Assembly: GCF_001687585.2 (NCBI RefSeq) | Contig: NZ_CP016537.2 | Coordinates: 1,522,001 to 1,586,000, forward strand | DNA length: 64,000 nucleotides | Direction: 5' to 3' | From: Planococcus halocryophilus | GTDB lineage: Bacteria; Bacillota; Bacilli; Bacillales_A; Planococcaceae | In this document: piece after piece, positions 45,741 through 53,255 of the stretch | Position numbering within the stretch: position 1 is the first letter of the stretch | Layout: each line of letters starts with the position of its first letter | Program-made: the position numbers and the translations under genes | The notes under the pieces: model-generated | Told to the model about the DNA's origin: nothing | The model's input: the letters and a program-made list of their open reading frames with translations, nothing else | Databases searched by the model: none

Positions 45741-45779
45741 AAAGGACATTCCGGAAATTTCGGAATGTCCTTTCTTATT
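45741..45779. terminator. Bidirectional terminator between yqjA and prli42
   Basis: AAAGGACATTCCG (45741-45753) pairs perfectly with CGGAATGTCCTTT (45761-45773); T-rich tracts follow on both strands. It can end both yqjA and the convergent prli42 transcript. Confidence 0.85.
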
Positions 45780-45781
45780 TA

Positions 45782-45877
45782 TTAAAGTACAAAGCTCAAG
45801 CCAAACATAAAGCTTGATAACAGCATAATACCAATCATCGCATAAACAATAAACTTACGGAATGCAGCGTTTCTCAT
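45782..45877 (-). CDS. prli42: Prli42-like small stressosome-associated membrane protein
   Basis: 31-residue peptide, ATG at 45877 with AAAGGAG upstream on the minus strand. Basic N-terminus RNAAFRKF followed by one membrane helix (IVYAMIGIMLLSSFMFGLSF). This fits Prli42, the miniprotein that anchors the stressosome to the membrane in Listeria and is conserved in Firmicutes. Identification is from size, topology and the MRN-x-RKFIVY pattern as I remember the family. Confidence 0.7.
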   Translation of the reverse strand: MRNAAFRKFIVYAMIGIMLLSSFMFGLSFVL

Positions 45878-46044
45878 TAGTGATAAACTCCTTTATCAAT
45901 CAAATCTATTGAGCAAATCATATCATAGATCTACTGAAAATTGAAGAGACACGCTACAGGTTTCCGAATATTCACTAACAACTAGAGTTTTTGGCGGTGA
46001 ATCTGTACAATAAGAGAGAAGTCAAAAAAGGAAGTGAAATTGGG

Positions 46045-46443
46045 ATGGAAAAAGTAGATCATATCGGAATTGCTGTACGGGATTTGAATGCTGTGCTTCC
46101 ATATTACACGGAGACACTCGGCCTCCCGCTTATGAAAATTGAAGAAGTGGAATCTCAAAACGTACGTGTGGCATTTATTGATGCCGGCAACGTCAAATTA
46201 GAGTTGCTCGAACCAATGGCTGAAGAAAGCGCTATCTTCAAATTTTTAGAGAAAAAAGGTGAAGGCATTCACCATATTGCTTTTGGTGTCGTTGGAATCG
46301 AAGAGCGAATGGAAGAACTGCGTGAAAAAGGCGTACAGCTATTGAACGACAAGCCGAAACCTGGAGCAGGCGGAGCGATGGTAGCTTTTTTGCATCCGAA
46401 ATCATCAAACGGGGTATTATACGAACTTTGTGAAAAAGAGTGA
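46045..46443 (+). CDS. mce: Methylmalonyl-CoA epimerase (VOC family)
   Basis: Epimerises (S)- to (R)-methylmalonyl-CoA, linking propionyl-CoA carboxylation to the mutase. VOC fold with metal ligands in KVDHIGIAVRDL, VKLELLEPM and GIHHIAFGV. 132 residues. ATG 46045 chosen because AAAGGAAG lies upstream and the family begins MxKVDHIGIAV. Adjacent to the carboxyltransferase gene; corresponds in position to yqjC of B. subtilis. Confidence 0.93.
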   Translation: MEKVDHIGIAVRDLNAVLPYYTETLGLPLMKIEEVESQNVRVAFIDAGNVKLELLEPMAEESAIFKFLEKKGEGIHHIAFGVVGIEERMEELREKGVQLLNDKPKPGAGGAMVAFLHPKSSNGVLYELCEKE

Positions 46444-46458
46444 TTGGGAGTGGGGAAA

Positions 46459-48000
46459 ATGGATATTTACGAACGAATTAATGAGTTATATGATCGGAAA
46501 CGCGAGATTGAACTTGGCGGTGGCGAAGAACGCATCGATAAGCAACACGAAAAAGGCAAACTAACGGCACGTGAGCGTATTGATTTATTGCTTGATGAGG
46601 ATTCATTTGTAGAGCTAAGTCCATTTGTAGAACATCGCACAACTGATTTCGGTATGGCTAAAGGCCCTGGTGAAGGCGTGGTTACTGGCTATGGGAAAGT
46701 GAACGGGAGACCGATTTACTTGTTTTCTCAAGACTTTACAGTGTTTGGTGGAGCTTTAGGGGAAATGCATGCGAAAAAAATTGCTAATGTCATGGATTTA
46801 GCAGCCCGTAATGGTGCACCTTTTATCGGTTTAAACGATTCAGGGGGTGCACGTATTCAAGAAGGTGTCTTGTCCCTTGATGGCTATGGTCAAATTTTCT
46901 ATCGCAACTCGATTTATTCAGGCGTTATACCGCAAATCTCTGTAATTATGGGACCTTCTGCAGGTGGAGCGGTTTATTCACCAGCGATTACAGATTTTGT
47001 CTTTATGGTTGATAAAACGAGCCAAATGTTTATTACTGGCCCAAAAGTAATTGAAACAGTTACTGGCGAAAAAATATCTTCTGAAGATCTTGGCGGTTCA
47101 AGAGTACATACAGCAATTAGCGGAAATGCACATTTCCGAGGCGATTCAGAACAAAAAGTGCTTGAAATGGTTCGTCAATTGATCAGCTACTTGCCACAAA
47201 ATAACACGGAAATGCCGCCTCGCCTAGAAGAGGGAGAAGAAGACGACTACCGTCCAGATTTAGCAGATGTTGTGCCTTTTGAAGCAATTCGTCCTTATGA
47301 TGTCCGTAAAGTAGTCGACCAAGTCGTAGACAAAGATAGCTTTATGGAAGTGCAACCAGAATTTGCGCGCAATATCGTCATTGGACTCGCTCGCATTAAA
47401 GGCGAAACCGTCGGATTAGTTTGTAACCAGCCAAAAGTAATGGCAGGGGGACTCGATATCGATTCATCTGATAAAGCAGCACGCTTTATTCGTTTCTGCG
47501 ATTCGTTCAACATCCCATTAATCACATTTGAGGACGTTACTGGTTTCTTCCCTGGTATTAAACAAGAACATGGTGGGATTATTCGTCACGGGGCGAAGAT
47601 TTTGTATGCTTATTCAGAAGCAACGGTTCCTAAAATGACGGTCATCTTGCGAAAAGCTTATGGCGGTGCTTATGTGGCATTAAACTCTAAATCTATTGGA
47701 GCTGATTTGGTTTATTCATGGCCTAATGCTGAAATCGCGGTTATGGGACCAAATGGAGCTGCCAACATCATTTTTGCTCGTGAAATTGCCGCAAGCGAAA
47801 ACCCAGAAGAAACGCGCGCAGCGAAAATTGAAGAATACCGCGTGAAATTCGCGAATCCATATGTAGCTGCGGCTCGTGGTATGGTTGATGACGTGATCGA
47901 CCCACGCGAAACACGTATTAAATTGATCCAAGCATTAGAAATGATGCGCAATAAAAAAGATACACGACCTGCAAAAAAACATGGCAATATGCCCCTGTAA
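46459..48000 (+). CDS. yqjD: Acyl-CoA carboxylase carboxyltransferase beta subunit (propionyl-/methylmalonyl-CoA)
   Basis: Biotin-dependent carboxyltransferase, crotonase-like fold in two halves. MAKGPGEGVVTGYGKVNGR, GGALGEMHAKKI, NDSGGARIQEGV and GPSAGGAVYSPA are in the N-terminal half, and EHGGIIRHGAKILYAYSEA and RKAYGGAYVALNSK in the C-terminal half. 513 residues from ATG 46459 after GGGAGTGGGG. With the neighbouring epimerase it should supply methylmalonyl-CoA for MutAB; the matching biotin carboxylase subunit is not encoded next to it. Confidence 0.93.
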   Translation: MDIYERINELYDRKREIELGGGEERIDKQHEKGKLTARERIDLLLDEDSFVELSPFVEHRTTDFGMAKGPGEGVVTGYGKVNGRPIYLFSQDFTVFGGALGEMHAKKIANVMDLAARNGAPFIGLNDSGGARIQEGVLSLDGYGQIFYRNSIYSGVIPQISVIMGPSAGGAVYSPAITDFVFMVDKTSQMFITGPKVIETVTGEKISSEDLGGSRVHTAISGNAHFRGDSEQKVLEMVRQLISYLPQNNTEMPPRLEEGEEDDYRPDLADVVPFEAIRPYDVRKVVDQVVDKDSFMEVQPEFARNIVIGLARIKGETVGLVCNQPKVMAGGLDIDSSDKAARFIRFCDSFNIPLITFEDVTGFFPGIKQEHGGIIRHGAKILYAYSEATVPKMTVILRKAYGGAYVALNSKSIGADLVYSWPNAEIAVMGPNGAANIIFAREIAASENPEETRAAKIEEYRVKFANPYVAAARGMVDDVIDPRETRIKLIQALEMMRNKKDTRPAKKHGNMPL

Positions 48001-48021
48001 GATATAGAAGGAGTGTTTTGG

Positions 48022-49140
48022 ATGAATAACGAACGATTGATAAATGAATTTTTGGAACTGGTTCAAATTGACTCAGAAACAAAACATGAAGGTCCGATTT
48101 CTGCTATATTACAAACTAAATTAGAAGCAATGGGTTTTCATGTCGTTATTGACGAATCAGCTGCAGCAACTGGTCACGGTGCAGGAAATATAATTGCTAC
48201 GTTACGTGGAAATTTGAGCGAAGTTCCGGCTATCTACTTTACGGTTCATATGGATACAGTGACACCAGGTGTTGGTGTTAAACCTGAAATTCGTGATGGA
48301 TATGTCTATTCGGATGGAACAACCATTTTAGGGGCAGATGATAAAGCTGGAATTTCGGCTTTGTTTGAAATGATTCGCGTGCTTCAAGAGCAAGAAATTC
48401 CGCATGGTGATATTCAATTGGTTATCACTTCTGGAGAAGAAAGTGGGTTAGTTGGAGCAAAAGAACTAGACTCTTCACTTATGATTGCCAAATATGGCTA
48501 TGCTGTAGATAGCGATGGCAAAGTAGGCGGAATTGTTACTGCTGCACCGAACCAAGCGAAACTATGGACAACCATTTATGGTAAAACAGCTCATGCGGGT
48601 GTAGCGCCTGAAAAAGGCATTTCAGCGATCAGTATTGCTGCAAAGGCCATTGCTAAAATGACGCTAGGACGCATCGATGAAGAAACGACTGCTAATATCG
48701 GACATTTTGAAGGTGGCGGAGCTACTAACATTGTTTGTGACGAAGTCCGTATTCTATCGGAAGCCCGTTCAATTAGCGAAGACAAATTAGCCGCACAAAC
48801 GATTCACATGGAATCGGTTTTTGAACAAGTTGCTGAAAACCTTGGTGGACGTGCAGAAACAAAAGTCCAATTAATGTACCCAGGTTTCCATTTTGATGAT
48901 ATGGACCCCGTTGTGGAAATTGCACAAAAAGCTGCCGCTAAAATTGGACGTCCGTCTCCAATTTTGACGAGTGGTGGAGGCAGTGATGCAAACATATTTA
49001 ATGGTTTTGGCATTCCGACTGTTAACCTTTGTGTTGGATACGAAGAAATTCATACTAAAAATGAACGTATGCCAATCGAAGAACTCGAAAAATTAACCGA
49101 ATTATTGGTTGAAATTGTTAAAGAATCAACACAGAAGTAA
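48022..49140 (+). CDS. yqjE: M20-family metallopeptidase, YqjE/PepT-like
   Basis: Predicted dinuclear zinc tripeptidase-type aminopeptidase, cytosolic. Metal ligands are in TVHMDTVTPG, LGADDKAGISALFE and ITSGEESGLVGA, with a dimerisation domain in the middle and the C-terminal histidine in NLCVGYEEIHTKNE. 372 residues from ATG 48022 after GAAGGAGTG. The order epimerase-carboxyltransferase-peptidase is as yqjC-yqjD-yqjE in B. subtilis. Confidence 0.9.
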   Translation: MNNERLINEFLELVQIDSETKHEGPISAILQTKLEAMGFHVVIDESAAATGHGAGNIIATLRGNLSEVPAIYFTVHMDTVTPGVGVKPEIRDGYVYSDGTTILGADDKAGISALFEMIRVLQEQEIPHGDIQLVITSGEESGLVGAKELDSSLMIAKYGYAVDSDGKVGGIVTAAPNQAKLWTTIYGKTAHAGVAPEKGISAISIAAKAIAKMTLGRIDEETTANIGHFEGGGATNIVCDEVRILSEARSISEDKLAAQTIHMESVFEQVAENLGGRAETKVQLMYPGFHFDDMDPVVEIAQKAAAKIGRPSPILTSGGGSDANIFNGFGIPTVNLCVGYEEIHTKNERMPIEELEKLTELLVEIVKESTQK

Positions 49141-49209
49141 ATAGTAGAGTGATGATGGGAAGAAAGAACAGGATGTATATAACGGGTTTCTTTTCTATCG
49201 TTAAACTAC

Positions 49210-49248
49210 AAAAAACCAACAAATTGTAAATTGATTTGTTGGTTTTTT
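49210..49248. terminator. Bidirectional terminator after yqjE
   Basis: AAAAAACCAACAAAT (49210-49224) pairs perfectly with ATTTGTTGGTTTTTT (49234-49248). The A and T tracts allow termination in both directions, including for the small minus-strand ORF at 49273. Confidence 0.88.
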
Positions 49249-49272
49249 ATTACTCTATTGAGCTTTTAAAAA

Positions 49273-49419
49273 CTATAAAGCAAAAGAAGAATTTACAAAA
49301 TGATTATCAAACCATTTGATCGTAGCTGTTTCTTCTCTGTATCCCCAATAAATTCCGTATCCTAATAATCCTGAAATAATTAAGAATCCGCTTAAACTAA
49401 TGAGTAAAAACTTTTTCAT
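49273..49419 (-). CDS. Hypothetical 48-residue membrane-anchored peptide
   Basis: ATG at 49419, stop at 49273. The N-terminus KKFLLISLSGFLIISGLLGY is one membrane helix or signal anchor followed by a short tail (WGYREETATIKWFDNHFV). It has no strong ribosome binding site of its own; instead the ATG overlaps the TGA of another frame reading through 49416-49515 (ATGA), which suggests coupled translation. A bidirectional terminator lies directly downstream. No family recognised. Confidence 0.5.
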   Translation of the reverse strand: MKKFLLISLSGFLIISGLLGYGIYWGYREETATIKWFDNHFVNSSFAL

Positions 49420-49560
49420 TGCTTTACGACTTTAATTAAAACGACAATAAATAAATTAAAAAGTTGGGCAATCCAAAATGCTTTCTGGTTTTTAATGGCT
49501 CCTTCTTTTACTTTTGAGATAAGAAACGGAACCCATCAGGATGTATGTTCTGTCTTTTTT

Positions 49561-49569
49561 TGATACACT
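49561..49569 (+). promoter_or_regulatory. Extended -10 of the polY promoter
   Basis: TGATACACT (49561-49569) is an extended -10 without a good -35, about 29 bp before the polY start. Confidence 0.35.
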
Positions 49570-49597
49570 AAAAGAAAAGGAAATGAGAGTCAGTTCT

Positions 49598-50833
49598 ATG
49601 GCCAGCAGAGTGATTTTTCATATTGATATGAATAGTTTTTATGCTTCTGTTGAACAGTCGCATAATCCAGAGTTAAAAGGAAAAGCGATTGCCATTGCCG
49701 GAAATCCGCAAGAAAGAAAAGGGATTATCGTAACATGCTCTTACGAAGCAAGAGCGCATGGCATATATACGACGATGCAAGTTCATGAAGCGAAACGGAA
49801 ATTACCAGAACTATTGCTACTGCCGCCTAACTTTGAGCGTTACCGTGCAGCTTCAAAAGCAATGTTTGAAATTTTACGTACATATACGGATATGGTGGAA
49901 CCTGTGTCTATTGATGAAGGCTATGTCGACGTAACCGAATTGACCGAAACGCGTCATGCATTGGAAATTGCGGATGACATCCAGCAACGGCTGTTGGCGG
50001 AATTGGATTTGCCTTGTTCAATCGGCATTGCACCGAATAAGTTTTTAGCAAAAACAGCATCTGACATGAAAAAACCGATGGGAATTACGGTGTTGCGTAA
50101 GCGCAGCATTCAGGCTTTGCTGTGGCCGAAATCGGTAATAGAGATGCACGGTATTGGTGACAGCACAGCAGCGCGCTTAAAGAGCTTGAAAATTGAAAAA
50201 ATCGGTGAGTTAGCGACTGCGAACGAAGGTTTGATTAAAGAAAAAATGGGCAAAAACGGTCTGCGGCTAAGAGAGCGAGCAAATGGAATTGACGACCGTC
50301 CAGTAGATCCGGATTCCATTTACGATACTAAAAGTGTTGGGACGTCCACAACTTTGCCAATAGATGAAACGGATGAACAAAGTTTAAAAGCATTATTTCG
50401 TCAGCTTAGTGACAAAGTTGCCAACCGATTAGAAGCGAAAGAATTATCCGGTTCCACTGTTAGTATTCAAACGCGTAGTTCGGATTGGAAAAACAGAACA
50501 CGTAGCGTTACATTAAATAATACCGTTTGGAAAGCTGAAGATATTCAACGAACGGCATGGCAATTGTTTATTAAACATTGGAATGGTGAAGCTTTAAGAC
50601 TGATTGGTGTGACGGTATCCAACGTGGCAAGTAAAGGCGATATGACTGAACAATTGTCAATCTTTAATTTTCAAGAACATGTGAAAGAAGAGCCGATTCT
50701 GAATTTGATGGCTAAACTTGAAAGTCGATTTGGAAAAAGCGTTTTGACGCGAGGAACCAAAATTAAAAAAACCAATTACGATTCAAAAACAAGTTTTAGT
50801 AAAGATTTTTTGGACGATCACGAAAGAAAGTAG
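49598..50833 (+). CDS. dinB: DNA polymerase IV (Y family), YqjH type
   Basis: Error-prone translesion polymerase. Catalytic aspartates in FHIDMNSFYASVE and VEPVSIDEGYVDV; TCSYEARAHGI and GIAPNKFLAKTASDMKKP are Y-family hallmarks; helix-hairpin-helix (MHGIGDSTAARLK) and little-finger domains follow. 411 residues from ATG 49598; ATG 49583 is an alternative start. Position before rnz matches yqjH in B. subtilis. Confidence 0.94.
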   Translation: MASRVIFHIDMNSFYASVEQSHNPELKGKAIAIAGNPQERKGIIVTCSYEARAHGIYTTMQVHEAKRKLPELLLLPPNFERYRAASKAMFEILRTYTDMVEPVSIDEGYVDVTELTETRHALEIADDIQQRLLAELDLPCSIGIAPNKFLAKTASDMKKPMGITVLRKRSIQALLWPKSVIEMHGIGDSTAARLKSLKIEKIGELATANEGLIKEKMGKNGLRLRERANGIDDRPVDPDSIYDTKSVGTSTTLPIDETDEQSLKALFRQLSDKVANRLEAKELSGSTVSIQTRSSDWKNRTRSVTLNNTVWKAEDIQRTAWQLFIKHWNGEALRLIGVTVSNVASKGDMTEQLSIFNFQEHVKEEPILNLMAKLESRFGKSVLTRGTKIKKTNYDSKTSFSKDFLDDHERK

Positions 50834-50840
50834 GGAAAGT

Positions 50841-51800
50841 ATGCAATTGTTATTTCTTGGTACTGGAGCGGGAATGCCTTCTAAGCAACGTAACACCTCT
50901 GCGCTTGTACTGAAGTTGCTAGAAGAACGGGGAACTGTTTGGTTGTTCGACTGTGGAGAAGCAACACAGCATCAAATTCTTCGGACTACAGTAAAACCGC
51001 GCAAAATTGAAAAAATCTTTATTACGCATATGCACGGCGATCATATTTTTGGCTTGCCTGGTTTGCTCGGATCTCGTTCATTTCAAGCAGGAGAAGAACC
51101 ACTTGATATTTATGGCCCTGTAGGCATTAAAGAATACGTCCAAATGACGTTAACACTTAGCCGAACTCATTTAACTTATCCGATTGCTTATCACGAACTA
51201 TCTGAAGGTATGATATTTGAAGATGAATTGATGACAGTCGAAACGCGTCTTTTAGATCACGTTATTCCTTCCTATGGGTTTCGTATTACGCAAAAACCAT
51301 TACCTCCAAAACTGCTAATTAATAAAGCTCTTTCTCTTGGTGTGCCAAAAGGTCCCTTATTGGCAAAGTTAAAAACAGGACAAGACATTGAACTTGCAAA
51401 TGGCCAGTGGGTACGAAGTGGCGATGTTACAGAATCTGAACAACCCGGATTTGTCGTTACTATTTTAGGCGATACTCGTTTCTGTAAAGCAGCGGTAGAA
51501 TTAGGTCGCGGAGCAGATGTGCTGGTGCACGAAGCGACATTTGATGCAACTGCAAAAAAAATGGCTACAGAATATGGACATGCAACTGTTTATGATGCAG
51601 CTGAAACTGCGCGATTAGCAAGAGCTAATACGTTAATCATGAATCATATTAGTGCTCGTTTTTTACCTGAAGATGAGAAGTTTTTATTAAAACAAATGAA
51701 AGAGCAACATCCGCGCGGATTTATTGCACATGATTTCGCTGAATTTGAATGGCATCAACAAGAGAAAAGAATAAGGAAAAAACAAGGAAGCCGCCTTTAA
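50841..51800 (+). CDS. rnz: Ribonuclease Z
   Basis: tRNA 3' processing endonuclease of the metallo-beta-lactamase fold. MQLLFLGTGAGMPSKQRNTS at the N-terminus, the zinc motif THMHGDHIFGLPGLL, and further ligands in GDTRFCKAAVELG, HEATFDA and MNHISARF. 319 residues, ATG 50841, 7 bp after the polY stop. A terminator overlaps its 3' end. Confidence 0.96.
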   Translation: MQLLFLGTGAGMPSKQRNTSALVLKLLEERGTVWLFDCGEATQHQILRTTVKPRKIEKIFITHMHGDHIFGLPGLLGSRSFQAGEEPLDIYGPVGIKEYVQMTLTLSRTHLTYPIAYHELSEGMIFEDELMTVETRLLDHVIPSYGFRITQKPLPPKLLINKALSLGVPKGPLLAKLKTGQDIELANGQWVRSGDVTESEQPGFVVTILGDTRFCKAAVELGRGADVLVHEATFDATAKKMATEYGHATVYDAAETARLARANTLIMNHISARFLPEDEKFLLKQMKEQHPRGFIAHDFAEFEWHQQEKRIRKKQGSRL

Positions 51801-51816
51801 TAGATGGCTTTTTTTG
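51788..51816 (+). terminator. Terminator after rnz
   Basis: AAGCC (51788-51792) pairs with GGCTT (51806-51810), with additional weaker pairs, followed by a T-run (51809-51815). It separates rnz from the toxin locus. Confidence 0.6.
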
Positions 51817-51846
51817 GGTAATCACAAAAATATTTTTGGAAATAAT

Positions 51847-51860
51847 AGAACATACGTTCT
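51847..51860 (+). promoter_or_regulatory. SOS (LexA/DinR) box in the toxin promoter
   Basis: AGAACATACGTTCT matches the Bacillus LexA consensus CGAACRNRYGTTYC at 12 of 14 positions, with both GAAC and GTTC half-sites perfect. It lies just upstream of the -10 hexamer, so LexA should block this promoter until DNA damage. Confidence 0.7.
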
Positions 51861-51865
51861 TTTTG

Positions 51866-51874
51866 TGGTAAAAT
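51866..51874 (+). promoter_or_regulatory. Extended -10 promoter of the toxin gene
   Basis: TGGTAAAAT is an extended -10 element; no good -35 is seen. Start of transcription is expected near 51881, 50 bases before the toxin start codon. Confidence 0.6.
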
Positions 51875-51903
51875 AAAGTTACAGCTGTATGAGGGCGGTT
51901 TGG

Positions 51904-51927
51904 CCATTCCCGAGGGAAAGGGGGTGG
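51904..51927 (+). promoter_or_regulatory. Hairpin covering the toxin ribosome binding site
   Basis: CCATTCCC (51904-51911) can pair with GGGGGTGG (51920-51927), two G-U pairs, loop GAGGGAAA. The paired GGGGGTGG is the Shine-Dalgarno sequence of the toxin gene, so translation should be blocked in this fold. Confidence 0.6.
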
Positions 51928-51931
51928 TAAC

Positions 51932-52039
51932 ATGACCATTGCAGAATCATTCGGTCTCGTTTTTACGAGTATCGGATTAACGATTAGCGCCTTAACACTT
52001 GTCGTTTCCATGATTTTGGTCATTAACAAAAAAAAATAA
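51932..52039 (+). CDS. Small holin-like type I toxin (BsrG/TxpA type)
   Basis: 35-residue peptide: MTIAESFGLVF, a single hydrophobic helix (about residues 8-31), and a basic end INKKK. This matches the putative holin-like toxins; BsrG of B. subtilis also starts MT-x-x-ES, has one helix and ends in KKK. Such peptides insert in the membrane and harm the cell. The strong GGGGGTGG site lies in a hairpin. The promoter carries an SOS box and a convergent antisense promoter faces it downstream. There is no prophage context. The toxin role is inferred from similarity of design, not from a search. Confidence 0.75.
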   Translation: MTIAESFGLVFTSIGLTISALTLVVSMILVINKKK

Positions 52040-52074
52040 CCGTCCCATGTGGCGTGGAATGACGGTTATTTTTT
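52032..52074. terminator. Bidirectional terminator at the toxin stop codon
   Basis: AAAAATAACCGTC (52032-52044) pairs perfectly with GACGGTTATTTTT (52061-52073). Plus strand T6 (52069-52074) can end a short toxin mRNA; minus strand U9 can end the antisense RNA. The stem includes the toxin stop codon. Confidence 0.85.
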
Positions 52075-52085
52075 AAGCCTATATT

Positions 52086-52119
52086 CCAGCCAACCGCTCT
52101 CGTAGCGGCATACAGCTGG
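52086..52119. other. Nested hairpins in the toxin 3' region
   Basis: CCAGC (52086-52090) pairs with GCTGG (52115-52119), enclosing CCGCT (52094-52098) with AGCGG (52104-52108). The same bases can instead pair with the toxin 5' leader: 52109-52118 with 51882-51891 (10 of 10), and 52090-52097 with 51895-51903 (8 pairs, one bulge). Confidence 0.6.
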
Positions 52120-52146
52120 CCGAATGCGAAAGCATTCGGTTTTTTT
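52120..52146 (+). terminator. Second toxin-side terminator
   Basis: CCGAATGC (52120-52127) pairs with GCATTCGG (52132-52139) around GAAA, followed by T7 on the plus strand. A toxin mRNA reading past the first terminator would end here, at about 267 nt. Confidence 0.85.
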
Positions 52147-52157
52147 GCGTTACCTTA

Positions 52158-52185
52158 AGTATACTAAATCTGAAGCATTTTGCAA
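52158..52185 (-). promoter_or_regulatory. Antisense promoter facing the toxin gene
   Basis: On the minus strand TTGCAA (52185-52180) and TATACT (52163-52158) with 16-bp spacing, directly after the namA stop codon. This is a better sigma-A promoter than the toxin's own, as expected for an antitoxin RNA. Confidence 0.65.
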
Positions 52186-52190
52186 CTTTC

Positions 52191-53207
52191 TTATAGCCAA
52201 CCACGCTTATACGGCTCTGGAGCTGTTATTTCAACGTTTAGCTGTTTTGCTGCTGTATATGCCCAATAAGGGTCGCGAAGCAGTTCGCGGGCTAGAAAGA
52301 CCATATCAGCGCGTTCGTTTTGAAGAATTTCTTCTGCATGCAATGGGCTAGTGATTAAGCCAACTGCACCTGTTGCGATCGGTGTATCTTTTTTTATAGT
52401 TTCTGCAAAAGCTACTTGATAGCCAGGGAAAACAGGAATGCGAGCAGGTACAACAGCACCCGAACTAACATCGATCAAGTCGACGCCTTGCTGTTTCATC
52501 CATTGACACATTTCTACGTACTGATCGGCAGTCATACCACCTTCACTATAGTCATGAGCAGAGATACGGACAAATAAGGGACCATTCCAAACTTCATTGA
52601 CCACATCAATCACTTTTCCTAACAAGCGGTAACGGTTTTCAGCGCTGCCACCATATTCATCTGTCCGTTGGTTAGTTAAAGGAGACAAAAACTGGTTTAG
52701 TAAATAGCCATGTGCACCGTGAAGTTCAATAACATCAAAGCCCGCTTTTTTTGCGCGAATTGCCCCAAGTTTAAAAGCTTCTATCGTTTCTTCAATATCA
52801 TCAGAAGACATTTCTTTCGGTAATTTATAGCTATCATCAAAAGCGAGCGCACTTGCTGAATAGATTTCACCATCAACCGTGGCTTTTCTGCCGGCATGAG
52901 CCAATTGAATGCCTGTTTTTGCCCCACTTTGTTTCATTAAACGAACAATTTCGGATTGACCTTCAATGTGAGTATCATCCCAAATGCCAAGATCTCTCGA
53001 TGAAATACGTCCTTGTGGCTGAACAGCTGTTGCTTCAGTGATAATTAGACCGACGCCTCCAACTGCACGTGTCGGATAGTGGATGCGGTGCCAGTCGGTT
53101 ATTTTTCCATCTTCCTGGTCACTTTGGTACATACACATAGGTGCCATAACAATCCGGTTTTTAAAAACAGTTTCTTTTATCTCAAATGGTTCAAATAACT
53201 TAGCCAT
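52191..53207 (-). CDS. namA: NADPH dehydrogenase, Old Yellow Enzyme family (YqjM type)
   Basis: FMN-dependent ene-reductase reducing activated double bonds with NADPH. OYE family: N-terminal [26 protein letters not shown] with the cysteine typical of Yqj[39 protein letters not shown] and GAVGLITSP. 338 residues from ATG 53207 after AAGGAGGACAG. It follows proI on the same strand with a 48-bp gap, so it is probably under the proI T-box as well. Confidence 0.95.
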   Translation of the reverse strand: MAKLFEPFEIKETVFKNRIVMAPMCMYQSDQEDGKITDWHRIHYPTRAVGGVGLIITEATAVQPQGRISSRDLGIWDDTHIEGQSEIVRLMKQSGAKTGIQLAHAGRKATVDGEIYSASALAFDDSYKLPKEMSSDDIEETIEAFKLGAIRAKKAGFDVIELHGAHGYLLNQFLSPLTNQRTDEYGGSAENRYRLLGKVIDVVNEVWNGPLFVRISAHDYSEGGMTADQYVEMCQWMKQQGVDLIDVSSGAVVPARIPVFPGYQVAFAETIKKDTPIATGAVGLITSPLHAEEILQNERADMVFLARELLRDPYWAYTAAKQLNVEITAPEPYKRGWL

Positions 53208-53255
53208 GTACTGTCCTCCTTCTAGTAGATACAACTATAAAGTATACAGAAAGAT

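Larger units (their letters stand above)
52028..52151 (-). ncRNA. Predicted antisense RNA antitoxin
   Basis: A minus-strand promoter (52158-52185) predicts a start near 52151. The RNA would run through two structured elements and end at the bidirectional terminator stem 52032-52073, followed on this strand by nine U (complement of 52028-52036): about 124 nt. It is complementary to the last codons and the 3' region of the toxin mRNA, the convergent 3' overlap seen for TxpA/RatA and BsrG/SR4. It is not transcription-tested. Confidence 0.6.

Noticed and set aside
49416..49515. Second minus-strand small ORF as a firm gene
   Set aside because: No ATG, GTG or TTG start in the frame; reported only as part of the coupled-frame observation.
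49538..49551. SOS-box-like sequence before polY
   Set aside because: Only the right half (GTTC) matches; the left half AGGAT does not fit CGAAC. It is much weaker than the site at 51847, and B. subtilis yqjH is not known as SOS-induced.
52191..52351. Plus-strand ORF at 52124-52351
   Set aside because: It lies antisense to namA, starts in the terminator T-run and has no family features.
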